This document shows, piece by piece, positions 1 through 8,673 of a stretch of DNA of 53,162 nt (its first letter is position 1; every line of letters starts with the position of its first letter). A program made the position numbers and the translations under genes. A model generated the notes under the pieces. The model was not told the DNA's origin and did no database searches. It saw nothing but the letters and a program-made list of their open reading frames with translations. This stretch comes from QGNO01 sp964493125. GTDB lineage: Bacteria > Chloroflexota > Dehalococcoidia > Lucifugimonadales > QGNO01. The stretch is from contig CAZBMS010000005.1 in assembly GCA_964493125.1 (NCBI GenBank), positions 1-53,162 on the forward strand, given 5' to 3'.

Positions 1-331
1 ATGTCGCGACCACTTTTGCCAAGTCAAGCGCACTACCTCCTCCCACAGCAACTATTACATCTGCACGCGACTTTCTGCATTCTTTAATAGCTTGGTCAAC
101 TAGTGTAGGGGAAGGGAAAGGAACGACCTTATCAAAAAGATGTACAGTAGTTGAACCACAGTACTGAATAATCTTTTCAAGAAGCCCATGCTGACGTAAA
201 AAAGTTTTCCCTGTAACCAAGAAGACGGTAGCACCCTTACCTGCCTGCTCTTCTATTAAAGACCCAAGCAGAGCAAGATTACCTGAACCAAAGTAAATTC
301 TAGTTGGGTTGTACCAAGTAGACTCTAACAT
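1..331 (-). CDS. Iron-containing alcohol dehydrogenase, 5' part only
   Basis: N-terminal 110 residues of a group III (iron-containing) alcohol dehydrogenase; the rest lies beyond the left window edge. It opens with MLESTWYNPTRIYFGSG, typical of the family's first strand, and contains the dinucleotide-binding signature VGGGSALDLAKVVA near residues 95-108. The metal-binding His/Asp residues would lie in the missing part, so substrate (alcohol, aldehyde, maleylacetate or glycerol) cannot be told. The start is an ATG at 329-331 with a weak GGAA ribosome site about 9 nt upstream. It follows uvrC on the same strand after 42 bp and may be co-transcribed with it. Confidence 0.85.
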   Translation of the reverse strand, partial: MLESTWYNPTRIYFGSGNLALLGSLIEEQAGKGATVFLVTGKTFLRQHGLLEKIIQYCGSTTVHLFDKVVPFPSPTLVDQAIKECRKSRADVIVAVGGGSALDLAKVVAT

Positions 332-373
332 ACGTTTTTATTTCCAATCAGCAAACGGTATTGACTCCGAATT

Positions 374-2269
374 CTATCCTAAGTGAAGCTTGATTCTTTT
401 GGCGAGCGTGATGTTAATTCCTGGTGTTCGGCTTATTTCGATAGCGGATGCTTTTTTTATCGCTGCAGCTGACCCGAATGATTTGATTAAGCTACGGCGT
501 TTTGTTGGTCCCACACCAGGTATTGAATCCAATGGAGACAATATGGCCTGCTTACTTCTTCGATTCCTGTGGTAGGTTATCGCAAATCGATGTGCCTCGT
601 CCCGAATCCGCTGCACTAAGAATAACGCCTGAGATCCTTTAGGCAATAAGATTGGATCGGGGTCATGAGGCACAAATAACTCCTCATTTTTTTTGGCTAA
701 GCTTGTTACTGGTATATCCTCCTGTAGACCTAGTTCGAGCAATACCTGTAAAGCTGCCGACAAGTGTCCTTTACCTCCGTCAATTATGACAAGATCTGGT
801 TTTCTCCCCCAACTGGCATCGTTTTTACTTGTTTGTTTTTGGGAGTTATAGATACCGGATTTTGTACCTGACATTTTGCTTTTTTGTTGAGAAATTAGCC
901 TTGAAAAACGTCGAGTCAGTATTTCTTTCATCATAGAATAATCGTCGATGCTTTTCGTGGTTTTTATTTGAAATTTCCTGTAGTGGTCATTGATAGGCCT
1001 GCCTTTTTCGAAAACTACCATGGACCCAACAGGATTGCTGCCTTGGATATTTGAAATATCGTAGCATTCTATCCGATTTGGTTTGCGACTTAACGTTAAT
1101 GCCTCAGCGATTTCATCTAATGCTTGCCCCAAATTATTCGTGTCAGATAGCCATTTGAGTGCCCTTTCCTTAAGTTTTTGGTTAGCATTTTCAGCTATCA
1201 TGCGCACTAAACGTAGTTTCGATCCTTTCTGAGGATTTGTGACGTGTACCTTGGATCCCTTCTTCTGCTCGAGCCAGTTTCTTATAACTGTTTTACTTTT
1301 ACCTAGATCATGCTGCAGTACGATTTCTTTTGGTACATACGGAGCTAGGTCGTAAAATTGTTGTATGAAAGCTTCCATAACTATGGAGTCTGGTTTATCG
1401 GCAACCCCGTTCATCAAGAAATGGTCTCTGTTTTCCAATTTTCCTTGTCTAAAATAAAAAACCTCAACCCAGGCATCGTCGCCGGCTCGTGCAAACGCAA
1501 TTGCGTCTTGATTCAACTTGCCATGAGTAATCACCTTCTGTTTTTCACTAACCTGCTCTATAGCTTTGATTTGATCTCTTAGTGCGGCGGCCGTCTCAAA
1601 TTGGAGTTTCCTTGAGGCTTCTATCATTCTTGTTTTGAGATTTGCAATAACTGGCTTGGTTTTACCTTCCATAAACAATATGACTTGCTGAATTATGTCA
1701 TGGTAATCCTCTTTGCCGATTGCTCCTATACATGGGGCCGCACATCGTTTGATGTGATATTCAAGGCATGGCCTTGAATCAGTTCCAGTGATTGTTTTTG
1801 TACACGATCTGTATAGGAACAGCTTATTTAATAAAGTCATGGTTGTTCTTAAAGAACCTGCACTGCTGAAAGGGCCAAAATACCTAGCGTTGTCAAGTTG
1901 AAATCTTCGAGTGAAATAGGGTTGTGGGAACTCCTCACTCAGATCAATCTTTAGGAATGGATAAGTCTTATCATCTTTTAAGTTAGCGTTGTATTTAGGC
2001 TTATGTTTTTTTATCAGAGTATTTTCTAACAGTAGCGCTTCCGTTTCAGTGTCCGTTATTGTGTACTCAAAATTTGCAACGGTCTTCGCCAAATGTCCGA
2101 TCTTGTAAGTTTGATTGGGTGTTGATGTAAAGTATGATCTGAGTCTGCTCCGTAGATTTGTAGCTTTGCCGACGTAGATGACTTTCCCAAATCGATCGTG
2201 CATCACGTATACCCCGGTTGATTGCGGAGTTGTTTTTATACGTTCCAGTATTTCAGGCGAGTTAATCAT
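374..2269 (-). CDS. uvrC: UvrABC system protein C (excinuclease subunit)
   Basis: UvrC makes both incisions around a bulky DNA lesion in nucleotide excision repair, after UvrB is loaded by UvrA. Visible domains in order: GIY-YIG endonuclease (about 15-95, GVYVMHDRFGKVIYVGKA), UVR/UvrB-binding coiled coil (about 205-240), the RNase H-like 5'-incision domain (CYDISNIQG near 400 and VIIDGGKGHLSAA near 500), and a C-terminal helix-hairpin-helix pair (SIPGVGPTKRRSLIKSFGS and the last 45 residues). At 631 aa it is slightly longer than usual. The extra length includes a Ser/Lys/Gln-rich insert at about 462-490 inside the RNase H-like domain. The start is an ATG at 2267-2269. No other uvr gene is in the window. 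Confidence 0.97.
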   Translation of the reverse strand: MINSPEILERIKTTPQSTGVYVMHDRFGKVIYVGKATNLRSRLRSYFTSTPNQTYKIGHLAKTVANFEYTITDTETEALLLENTLIKKHKPKYNANLKDDKTYPFLKIDLSEEFPQPYFTRRFQLDNARYFGPFSSAGSLRTTMTLLNKLFLYRSCTKTITGTDSRPCLEYHIKRCAAPCIGAIGKEDYHDIIQQVILFMEGKTKPVIANLKTRMIEASRKLQFETAAALRDQIKAIEQVSEKQKVITHGKLNQDAIAFARAGDDAWVEVFYFRQGKLENRDHFLMNGVADKPDSIVMEAFIQQFYDLAPYVPKEIVLQHDLGKSKTVIRNWLEQKKGSKVHVTNPQKGSKLRLVRMIAENANQKLKERALKWLSDTNNLGQALDEIAEALTLSRKPNRIECYDISNIQGSNPVGSMVVFEKGRPINDHYRKFQIKTTKSIDDYSMMKEILTRRFSRLISQQKSKMSGTKSGIYNSQKQTSKNDASWGRKPDLVIIDGGKGHLSAALQVLLELGLQEDIPVTSLAKKNEELFVPHDPDPILLPKGSQALFLVQRIRDEAHRFAITYHRNRRSKQAILSPLDSIPGVGPTKRRSLIKSFGSAAAIKKASAIEISRTPGINITLAKRIKLHLG

Positions 2270-2388
2270 GATTAATGCCTTATTTTAGCACTCTCCTTAT
2301 TGATGTCACTCTGTCAAAATTGAGGATGCAAATCACACATTAGGATAAAATAATGTTTCCAGTCCTAATCTCTAATAATTGTAGTCAT

Positions 2389-2417
2389 TTGAATGCAAAC
2401 TCTGGCTAGGATACAAT
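2389..2417 (+). promoter_or_regulatory. Putative sigma-70 promoter of the histidine operon
   Basis: TTGAAT (2389-2394) is followed by a 17-nt spacer and TACAAT (2412-2417), close to the TTGACA-17-TATAAT consensus. It sits 35 bp ahead of the hisZ ATG, in the divergent gap between uvrC and hisZ, so it is well placed to drive hisZGDCB. No T-box, his leader peptide or terminator-like hairpin is evident between it and the start codon. Confidence 0.55.
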
Positions 2418-2452
2418 AGATTGATTTCAAAACAAGCGAAGTGTGACAACTG

Positions 2453-3868
2453 ATGAAGGTACCAAAACGGCTTTGGGGCATGGAAGATCAGACATCTATG
2501 GGCGCTCAAGCTTTTAGTAGAGCGACCCGAAGTTTGGATGACTTGCTCACAAGTTATGGATACAACTATATAGATACTCCCATTATGGAAGAGACCGAAC
2601 TCTTTCTTAGGAAGTCCGGTGGAGAACTTGCCAAACGAATGTATACATTCACAGATCCGGGTGGTAGGCAGGTGAGCCTCAGGCCAGAATTCACATCATC
2701 TATTGTCAGGGCTTGTCTGGACGGTTTGGGTGGTGAGGTATATCCGATGCGATGGTGGTATGCAGGTCCAGTTTTTAGGTATGAAATGGAGAATGCTAAC
2801 AAGAGACAATTTACCCAGATAGGGGCCGAATTGTTAGGAGTAGATAACGCCTCATCTGATGCTGAAGTTATGGCTATGGCCGTCGAAGGATTGAGTAAAT
2901 TGGGAGTTCGGCAGCTTGCTTTGGTAGTCGGCCACATAGGCTTCATATTGGCCTTATTAAAGTCGCAAAATATTTCCGAAAGAGGCAGGATATTTCTTAT
3001 TAACAATATTTCGGAATTACAGCGTGGTGCTTCAGGGCTTGAAGAGGTTAAGAAGCGAGCGGAGATTTTGGGGCTTTCTGCATCTGATGAAAGGTCAGAT
3101 ATTAGCCCTAAATCGGACTATGAGCCCGATATTGAAACGATGAAACGATACCTCAATGGCACAACCGTTGCTGAAAGGGGTGTTCGTGGCATAGAGGAGA
3201 TATGGGACAGGTTTATTAGAAAGCAGGAATCAGAGTCTACTTTTGAAAAATTCAATGCAGCAACCGAATTACTTCAGAAAGTGGTGCAGATAAAGGGCAA
3301 GAAATCAAATGCTATTAATGCTGTGAAAGGCTTGGGGATACCCAAGGACCCACTAAAAGTCCTGCGCAGATTCGAAGAATCTTTTGAAGCTTTTGAACAA
3401 TATGAATTGGAAGTAGATGTGGTAATAGACTTTGGTTTGGTCCGAGGCGTAGCCTATTACAGTGACCTGATTTTCGATTTGATGTGGCCTAACACAGAAG
3501 GTAAGTCGTTGGGCGGAGGCGGCCGTTATGATGGACTTTCACAAGCCATAGGGGGGCCTGAAAGCATTCCTGCCATAGGATTCGCTTGGTCTTTAGATGA
3601 TGTGATTTTGGCTGCCAGTGATCAGACTACTACTAGCGAAACGATTAACTCAAAAGCAAATAATTTGCTAATTAGACCTCTAAATGAAGCTGCTTCAGGG
3701 TGTGCTTTAAAGGAGGCTAGAAAGCAACGTGATGTTGGGAAAATCGTGTCTTTTGACATGACGGGTATATCTCTGAAAAAAGCCTTGGCTTATGCGCTGT
3801 CTCAGGGGATAGATCAGGTACTTACCGTTGATGAAAATGGATTGGTTATCGAAGAAAATGCCAGATAA
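2453..3868 (+). CDS. hisZ: ATP phosphoribosyltransferase regulatory subunit (HisRS paralogue)
   Basis: A class II histidyl-tRNA synthetase-like protein of 471 aa, interpreted as HisZ, which activates and confers histidine feedback on short-form HisG. HisRS-like elements are visible: LRPEFT, a motif 2-like RYEMENANKRQFTQIGAE, LVRGVAYYSDLIFDL in place of the usual LVRGLDYYTGTVFE, and the glycine-rich LGGGGRYDGL. The altered motifs and its position directly before a short hisG favour HisZ over a true HisRS. Unusually, the last 75 or so residues look like a remnant of the HisRS anticodon-binding domain, which many HisZ lack. It overlaps hisG by 11 bp. No strong ribosome site precedes the ATG. A true HisRS remains possible. 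Confidence 0.78.
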   Translation: MKVPKRLWGMEDQTSMGAQAFSRATRSLDDLLTSYGYNYIDTPIMEETELFLRKSGGELAKRMYTFTDPGGRQVSLRPEFTSSIVRACLDGLGGEVYPMRWWYAGPVFRYEMENANKRQFTQIGAELLGVDNASSDAEVMAMAVEGLSKLGVRQLALVVGHIGFILALLKSQNISERGRIFLINNISELQRGASGLEEVKKRAEILGLSASDERSDISPKSDYEPDIETMKRYLNGTTVAERGVRGIEEIWDRFIRKQESESTFEKFNAATELLQKVVQIKGKKSNAINAVKGLGIPKDPLKVLRRFEESFEAFEQYELEVDVVIDFGLVRGVAYYSDLIFDLMWPNTEGKSLGGGGRYDGLSQAIGGPESIPAIGFAWSLDDVILAASDQTTTSETINSKANNLLIRPLNEAASGCALKEARKQRDVGKIVSFDMTGISLKKALAYALSQGIDQVLTVDENGLVIEENAR

Positions 3869-4637
3869 ACAATTAGGAGAAAAAACTGACGAGAACTTGA
3901 GGCTGGTAGTACCCAGTGACGGCGAAATGTATGAGTCTACCCTAGGCTTTTTGTCTGATTGTGGGCTAAGGATCAGTAGGGGTAATTCACGACGATATGT
4001 CGGTCAGATGACCGGCTTTGACGATATTGTAGTCCTTTTCCAACGCGCGGCTGATATTACCAGTAAGGTTGAGGAAGGAAGTGCGGATATAGGGATAGTT
4101 GGGTTAGACAGGTTTGACGAGTACAGCCTGGACGACGGCGATGCATTTATGATTTTGGATAATCTGAACTACAGTTCATGTGATCTTGTAATCGCTGTTC
4201 CGGAAGGCTGGATTGACGTCACTGAAATGAACGACTTGGCTGACTTAGCAGTTGATTTTAGGGATAAAGGAAGAGAATTGCGTGTAGCAACTAAATATCC
4301 AAAGTTGACTAGCAAATTCTTTTTTGATTTAGGTATTTACTATTTCACTATAGTTCAATCAAGTGGCAGTCTAGAAGCTGCTCCAATTATGGGTTTTGCG
4401 GATTTAATTGTGGACATATCCGCTACAGGAACTACACTTAGGGAAAATCAACTTAAGACCCTTTCTGATGGAACGATGTTGAAGTCTCAGGCGTGTCTGA
4501 TAGGGAACAGGGCTTCTTTGGGTGTTAGCAAGATGAAAATGGACTTAACGCGCCAGATAATCGAAAGAATAAAGACTTACTTAGAATCTAATGGATACTC
4601 TACTAATTGCCTTTTACAGATCGAACAAAGTGAATAG
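3858..4637 (+). CDS. hisG: ATP phosphoribosyltransferase, short form
   Basis: Catalyses the first committed step of histidine synthesis: ATP plus PRPP gives phosphoribosyl-ATP. The family order is visible: LRLVVPSDGEM at the N-terminus, then SADIGIVGLDRFDEY, LRVATKYPKLTSKFF, and the PRPP-binding stretch FADLIVDISATGTTLREN. At about 259 aa it lacks the C-terminal ACT-like regulatory domain of long HisG, matching the need for the HisZ partner encoded just upstream. I chose the ATG at 3858, which overlaps hisZ by 11 bp. An in-frame ATG at 3828 would add ten residues with no family similarity and a 41 bp overlap. Confidence 0.92.
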   Translation: MPDKQLGEKTDENLRLVVPSDGEMYESTLGFLSDCGLRISRGNSRRYVGQMTGFDDIVVLFQRAADITSKVEEGSADIGIVGLDRFDEYSLDDGDAFMILDNLNYSSCDLVIAVPEGWIDVTEMNDLADLAVDFRDKGRELRVATKYPKLTSKFFFDLGIYYFTIVQSSGSLEAAPIMGFADLIVDISATGTTLRENQLKTLSDGTMLKSQACLIGNRASLGVSKMKMDLTRQIIERIKTYLESNGYSTNCLLQIEQSE

Positions 4638-4660
4638 TAGGTTTATGGATCGGTGATGTG

Positions 4661-6001
4661 ATGAGAATTATTTGTGGCCTAGAAGATGCCAGTAGCTATA
4701 TAGCTAATCGTGGTGGGATTGACTCTATTGAGGTACCCGAGTCGATAAAAGAGGGCATTAGGAGAATATTCGGTAGCAACAAATCCCCAATTGATGTAGT
4801 TGCTCAAATATTGGAAGAAGTTAAGTTGAGGGGTGACTCAGCTGTGAGGGAGTTTTCCCTTAGAATAGACGGCATTGAACAGAGAAATGTCGAAATATCA
4901 GCTAAAGAAATGAAGGTTGCTTATGAATCTTTGACTGAAGGTCTCAAGGATGCCATTAAACTTTCCAGTAAAAGGATTTCCGATTTTACCAAGATGTCAC
5001 TACCTAAATCTTGGTACGATGAGACATTGGGATTGGGGGAAACCGTAGTTCCTTTAGAACGAGTTGGCATATATGTACCAGGAGGCACAGCTGCTTACCC
5101 TTCTACAGTCCTTATGACTGCTGTGACTGCTAAAGCCGCTGGTGTTAGTGAGGTAGTGATGTGTTCCCCTTTGTCGAATGGGGTAGAGTCGCAGGTGACT
5201 CTTGCAGCAGCTTATGTAGCAGGCGTTGATAGGCTTTTCAATATTGGAGGAGCTCAAGCCATTGCTGCAATGGCGTACGGAACTGAATCTATCCCGTCTG
5301 TGCACAAGATTTGTGGCCCAGGAAATATATTCGTGTCCCTTGCGAAAAAATTACTGTTTGGTTTCGTAGGTATTGATGGAATATTTGGCCCAACAGAAAC
5401 TATGGTAGTGGCTGATGAAAATGCGGATCCGAGAATATGTGCTGCCGATCTTTTGGCTCAGGCAGAGCATGATATTTTGGCATCTCCGGTCTTGGTAACT
5501 AATTCTGAAAAACTTGCCGATCAAGTGAAAGAGGAGTTGCTAACACAACTAGCCTCGCTTGAACGTAGAGATATCGCTAGTGCTGCAATTTCAGGACAGG
5601 GGATAGTGTTTATTGTCGATGATCTTGATGAGGCTACCCAAGTTGCTAATTTGTTTGCGCCTGAACACCTTACGTTGATGGTTAATGATCCTTGGCGTAT
5701 TAAGCCTCAAATACGACATGCGGGGGCTGTGTTTCTTGGGGATGGGTCGGGTGAAGTTTTTGGTGATTACATTGCTGGACCTAGTCACACTATTCCCACC
5801 CATGGGACCGCAAGATTTTCTTCTTATCTTGGATCTGATCAGTTTGTGAAAAGATTTCCAGTGATGTTCCTCAATGAATCTGTAGTTAGTTCTCTTATAG
5901 ATCCAACTGCTATGTTGGCTCGCTCTGAAGGCTTGACTGCCCATGCTAGAGCTGTAGAGTATCGGAAAGAAACAAGGAATACCTCTCGTGGTGGAAAATG
6001 A
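4661..6001 (+). CDS. hisD: Histidinol dehydrogenase
   Basis: Performs the last two NAD-dependent oxidations of the pathway, L-histidinol to L-histidine. Diagnostic stretches are HKICGPGNIFVSLAKK, FGPTETMVVADENADP, LLAQAEHD (Glu/His zinc and catalytic region), APEHLTLMV and AGPSHTIPTHGTARF. About 446 aa, normal for the family. An in-frame GTG at 4658 directly precedes the ATG at 4661 and cannot be excluded; the ATG is preferred. It lies 23 bp after hisG, and its stop overlaps the hisC start in ATGA. Confidence 0.96.
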   Translation: MRIICGLEDASSYIANRGGIDSIEVPESIKEGIRRIFGSNKSPIDVVAQILEEVKLRGDSAVREFSLRIDGIEQRNVEISAKEMKVAYESLTEGLKDAIKLSSKRISDFTKMSLPKSWYDETLGLGETVVPLERVGIYVPGGTAAYPSTVLMTAVTAKAAGVSEVVMCSPLSNGVESQVTLAAAYVAGVDRLFNIGGAQAIAAMAYGTESIPSVHKICGPGNIFVSLAKKLLFGFVGIDGIFGPTETMVVADENADPRICAADLLAQAEHDILASPVLVTNSEKLADQVKEELLTQLASLERRDIASAAISGQGIVFIVDDLDEATQVANLFAPEHLTLMVNDPWRIKPQIRHAGAVFLGDGSGEVFGDYIAGPSHTIPTHGTARFSSYLGSDQFVKRFPVMFLNESVVSSLIDPTAMLARSEGLTAHARAVEYRKETRNTSRGGK

Positions 6002-7095
6002 ATAACAATCCAGAATTAACTAAGCTACTGCTTCCTCAGGTTAGAGATGCAAAACCGTATGCAGGAGTTGATCCACCAGAGGTTCTTGCTGAGCGTGCCG
6101 GTATTTCAAAGGAAAAAATAGTCAAGCTAAACGGTAATGAAAATCTTTACGGACCTTCCCCAAATGTGGCCAAGATTCTTGCAGAATATGGCGCATATCA
6201 CATTTATCCTGACCCTAGGCAAACCAAGTTGAGGAGAGCCCTGGCTGATTACGCTGATACTGAAGCTTACAGGGTGGTTGCTGGTGTCGGAAGCGACGAG
6301 ATCATTGATCTTTTATTGCGACTATTTGTTGGTGTTGGGGATGAAGTGATTAGCTTCGCTCCAGGCTTCGAGATGTATACCACGTTTACTGATTTGATTG
6401 GTGGTTCCATGGTTTCTATACCTCTAGACGAAACGTTTGATGTCGACTTAGATAAAGTCAAAGAAGTTGTTGATAATGGAAAAACCAAGGTGATATTCCT
6501 GACACTTCCAAACAATCCCACCGGTAACCTGTTCAGTGAGGATACGATTAGATCTCTTCTCGACTTAGGTGTGATGGTGGTAGTAGACGAGGCGTACTAT
6601 GAATTTTCCAAAACTACCGTTATTAACCTAGTGCCAGATTATGCTAATTTGATTGTTCTCAGGACTTTTAGCAAATGGGCTGGGTTAGCTGGTCTCAGAT
6701 TGGGATACGGAGTTATGGATCCCTATGTGGCTGAAAGAATGTTGGTTATCAAGCCTCCGTACAACATATCAATAGCTGCTGAACTGGCTTTCTATGCTAC
6801 GATTGAAGATAAAGAGGCCCAATTGTTAAAAGTGGATAAAATAGTCTCGGAAAGAGATAGTTTATTCAACGCTCTTCAGAGCATAACTGGGTTGGTTCCA
6901 ATACCTTCTCATGCAAATTTCATTTTGTGCCGAACACAGAATGACAATGGGCTACACGTATATGAAGAACTTGCAAAAAGAGGTGTTTTCGTAAGGCACT
7001 ACAATAACCAGTATCTCAGGGATTATATTAGGGTCAGTGTTGGTCTACCAGAGGATAATGCAATCCTAGTGGAAGCCTTAAAAGAGATACTCTAG
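5998..7095 (+). CDS. hisC: Histidinol-phosphate aminotransferase
   Basis: PLP-dependent fold-type I aminotransferase (365 aa) converting imidazole-acetol phosphate plus glutamate to histidinol phosphate. Visible marks: KLNGNENLYGPSP at the N-terminus, the cofactor region VGSDEIIDLLLRLF, LPNNPTGNLF, VVVDEAYYEFS, and the PLP-lysine motif LRTFSKWAGLAGLRLGYG. The start ATG overlaps the hisD stop by 4 bp, so translation is probably coupled. Its position within his genes supports HisC over other aminotransferases of the same fold. Confidence 0.94.
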   Translation: MNNNPELTKLLLPQVRDAKPYAGVDPPEVLAERAGISKEKIVKLNGNENLYGPSPNVAKILAEYGAYHIYPDPRQTKLRRALADYADTEAYRVVAGVGSDEIIDLLLRLFVGVGDEVISFAPGFEMYTTFTDLIGGSMVSIPLDETFDVDLDKVKEVVDNGKTKVIFLTLPNNPTGNLFSEDTIRSLLDLGVMVVVDEAYYEFSKTTVINLVPDYANLIVLRTFSKWAGLAGLRLGYGVMDPYVAERMLVIKPPYNISIAAELAFYATIEDKEAQLLKVDKIVSERDSLFNALQSITGLVPIPSHANFILCRTQNDNGLHVYEELAKRGVFVRHYNNQYLRDYIRVSVGLPEDNAILVEALKEIL

Positions 7096-7109
7096 GAGAA
7101 CTTAATAAT

Positions 7110-7712
7110 ATGACTTCAGATAGATATGCAGAAGTAAAAAGAGAGACCGGTGAGACAAATATATTGATTGAGCTAGTTATAGATGGGGTAGGGGAGTATT
7201 CGATAGATACAGGTGAGCCAATGTTTGATCATATGCTTGCTCAGCTTTCTAAACACGGATTATTGGATATAAAAGTAACCGCTTCCAGCGATAATATGCC
7301 TGATGGTCACCATTTGATAGAAGATGTTGCTATAGCTTTGGGACGTGGTTTGCGAAAGGCTATTGATAAAGGGGAGGGTATTAGGCGAATGGGATTCGCC
7401 TCAGTCCCTTTGGATGAGGCTTTGGCACAGGTGTCAGTTGATGTTGGTGGTAGGGGCTATAGCGTTGTAGAGACTAAGTTAGAAGGATCTAAGTTGGGGA
7501 ATATCCCTGGCGAACTCATTAGACACTTTTTTGAAAGCTTTGCCCGTGAGGCGGCGATTAATATTAATGCTCGTATCATTGACGGAGTAGATCCACATCA
7601 CAAGTCCGAGGCCCTTTTCAAGGCACTTGGACGTTCCTTGAGAGTGGCTCTTGAGTTAGATCCGCGGCTTGGAAAGGGAATACCCAGTACAAAGGGCACA
7701 ATTTCAGGTTGA
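7110..7712 (+). CDS. hisB: Imidazoleglycerol-phosphate dehydratase
   Basis: Mn-dependent dehydratase making imidazole-acetol phosphate. The duplicated His-rich metal motifs are present: FDHMLAQLSKHGLLDI, DGHHLIEDVAIALG, and DPHHKSEALFKALGRSL. At 200 aa it is the monofunctional type, with no fused histidinol-phosphatase. It is the last gene of this his cluster; hisH, hisA, hisF and hisI must be elsewhere, as must a histidinol phosphatase. Its 3' end overlaps the convergent purS gene by 9 bp. Confidence 0.96.
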   Translation: MTSDRYAEVKRETGETNILIELVIDGVGEYSIDTGEPMFDHMLAQLSKHGLLDIKVTASSDNMPDGHHLIEDVAIALGRGLRKAIDKGEGIRRMGFASVPLDEALAQVSVDVGGRGYSVVETKLEGSKLGNIPGELIRHFFESFAREAAININARIIDGVDPHHKSEALFKALGRSLRVALELDPRLGKGIPSTKGTISG

Positions 7713-7970
7713 ATCAGATTCCTGGATGTGTATCAACTCGAAGTTATACTCTTCGATAATCGGGTTTGCTAGAAGCTTATTACACATATCACTGATTTGC
7801 TTCTCTGCTGTGAGTTTGTTGTTTTCGTGGGTAGTAATTTCTAGGTATTTTCCTGCTCTTACTTCTTTTACAGACTCAAACCCCAAGCTTTTCAACCCTC
7901 GCTCTATAGTGCGACCTTGAGGGTCATTAACGGTAGGTTTCAAAGTAACGTATATTTTTGCTAGGTACAT
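7704..7970 (-). CDS. purS: Phosphoribosylformylglycinamidine synthase subunit PurS
   Basis: Small (88 aa) subunit of the three-component FGAM synthase (PurS-PurQ-PurL), needed to channel ammonia from PurQ to PurL. Typical PurS features: start MYLAKIYVTLKPTVNDPQG, the GLKSLGFESVKEVRAGKYLE stretch and a C-terminal strand rich in acidic and aliphatic residues. It is the last gene of the purine run. Its presence implies separate purQ and small purL genes elsewhere; neither is in this window. The stop lies inside the last codons of convergent hisB. Confidence 0.9.
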   Translation of the reverse strand: MYLAKIYVTLKPTVNDPQGRTIERGLKSLGFESVKEVRAGKYLEITTHENNKLTAEKQISDMCNKLLANPIIEEYNFELIHIQESDST

Positions 7971-7975
7971 TGTAA

Positions 7976-8659
7976 TTACTTAGCCATGCTGGGAACGTTA
8001 TTGCAGGGAATACCACGATTTAGTCGCTTAGTTTCTGCGCTGAAAATGTTGCCACTGTAAGCTTCAACAAAACTTGTTATACGATCTTCGTTAACTCCTA
8101 GAATTTCATCTGAAATACCCCATGCGGTAAGAACAATAGAGCCCTCTGGGATTTTCTCGTAAGGTCTTGTGACCAACCACTCACTGGAGCCGTTTAATCT
8201 AGAATGCAGTTCCTTTAGTTGGCTTTTTTGTGATTCGTCACTAAGGTTGTAGCTAATTACCACGTTCCCGTGCTCCATATTATGGACAATTACTTCGTCT
8301 GCTAATTCTTTCGAATCATAGAATCCACATTGAGCTGGAGCTGACCAGTGGTCTCCTGAAGTTGGTGGCAAAGTTGCATAGCTAACGGTTTTCCCATCTA
8401 CGTGATAGGCCGTGGACATTATGGGTTGTGGCACTCCAATGCCATCAACATAAGAAGCTGCACCGACACCGCTACCAAGATTTCCAATTGGTAAAGATGG
8501 CAAGAAAAGTCCTACAATAATTGCGGCTGCAAATATTCCAGACCCTATAAAATATACTAACTTTCGACGGCTTTTCCTTGATTGTTGCTTTACTCTTCGC
8601 GCTGCTCTAGCCTCTGATCGTCGTACTGCAGTACGACGCTTTTCGCTGTCTTTCGACAC
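7976..8659 (-). CDS. DUF3105 single-pass membrane protein
   Basis: A 227-aa protein with a strongly basic N-terminal cytoplasmic segment (residues 1-33), one membrane segment (about 34-54) and an extracytoplasmic domain. That domain carries the DUF3105 signatures YATLPPTSGDHW (about 95-106), CGFYDSKE, and VIVHNMEHGNVVISYN, plus a conserved C-terminal Cys (GIPCNN). The family is common in Chloroflexota and Actinobacteria, and its function is unknown to me. The clustered His/Glu in HNMEHG suggests metal binding, but that is inference. It sits between purC and purS with 5-14 bp spacing, so it is probably co-transcribed with purine genes. Confidence 0.82.
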   Translation of the reverse strand: MSKDSEKRRTAVRRSEARAARRVKQQSRKSRRKLVYFIGSGIFAAAIIVGLFLPSLPIGNLGSGVGAASYVDGIGVPQPIMSTAYHVDGKTVSYATLPPTSGDHWSAPAQCGFYDSKELADEVIVHNMEHGNVVISYNLSDESQKSQLKELHSRLNGSSEWLVTRPYEKIPEGSIVLTAWGISDEILGVNEDRITSFVEAYSGNIFSAETKRLNRGIPCNNVPSMAK

Positions 8660-8673
8660 TATCTATTCTCCTG

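Noticed and set aside
2285..2293. TTAGCACTC, identical to the left half of a CIRCE (HrcA) operator, upstream of uvrC and hisZ
   Set aside because: The right half GAGTGCTAA at 9-nt spacing is absent, and no heat-shock gene is adjacent; a 9-base match alone is likely chance.
2453..3868. Annotating this gene as histidyl-tRNA synthetase
   Set aside because: The residues at the HisRS signature sites differ and it precedes a short hisG; HisZ fits better, though not proven.
5054..5944. Open frames on the minus strand opposite hisD
   Set aside because: They lie wholly within a strongly conserved gene, have no ribosome sites, and show no protein-like motifs.
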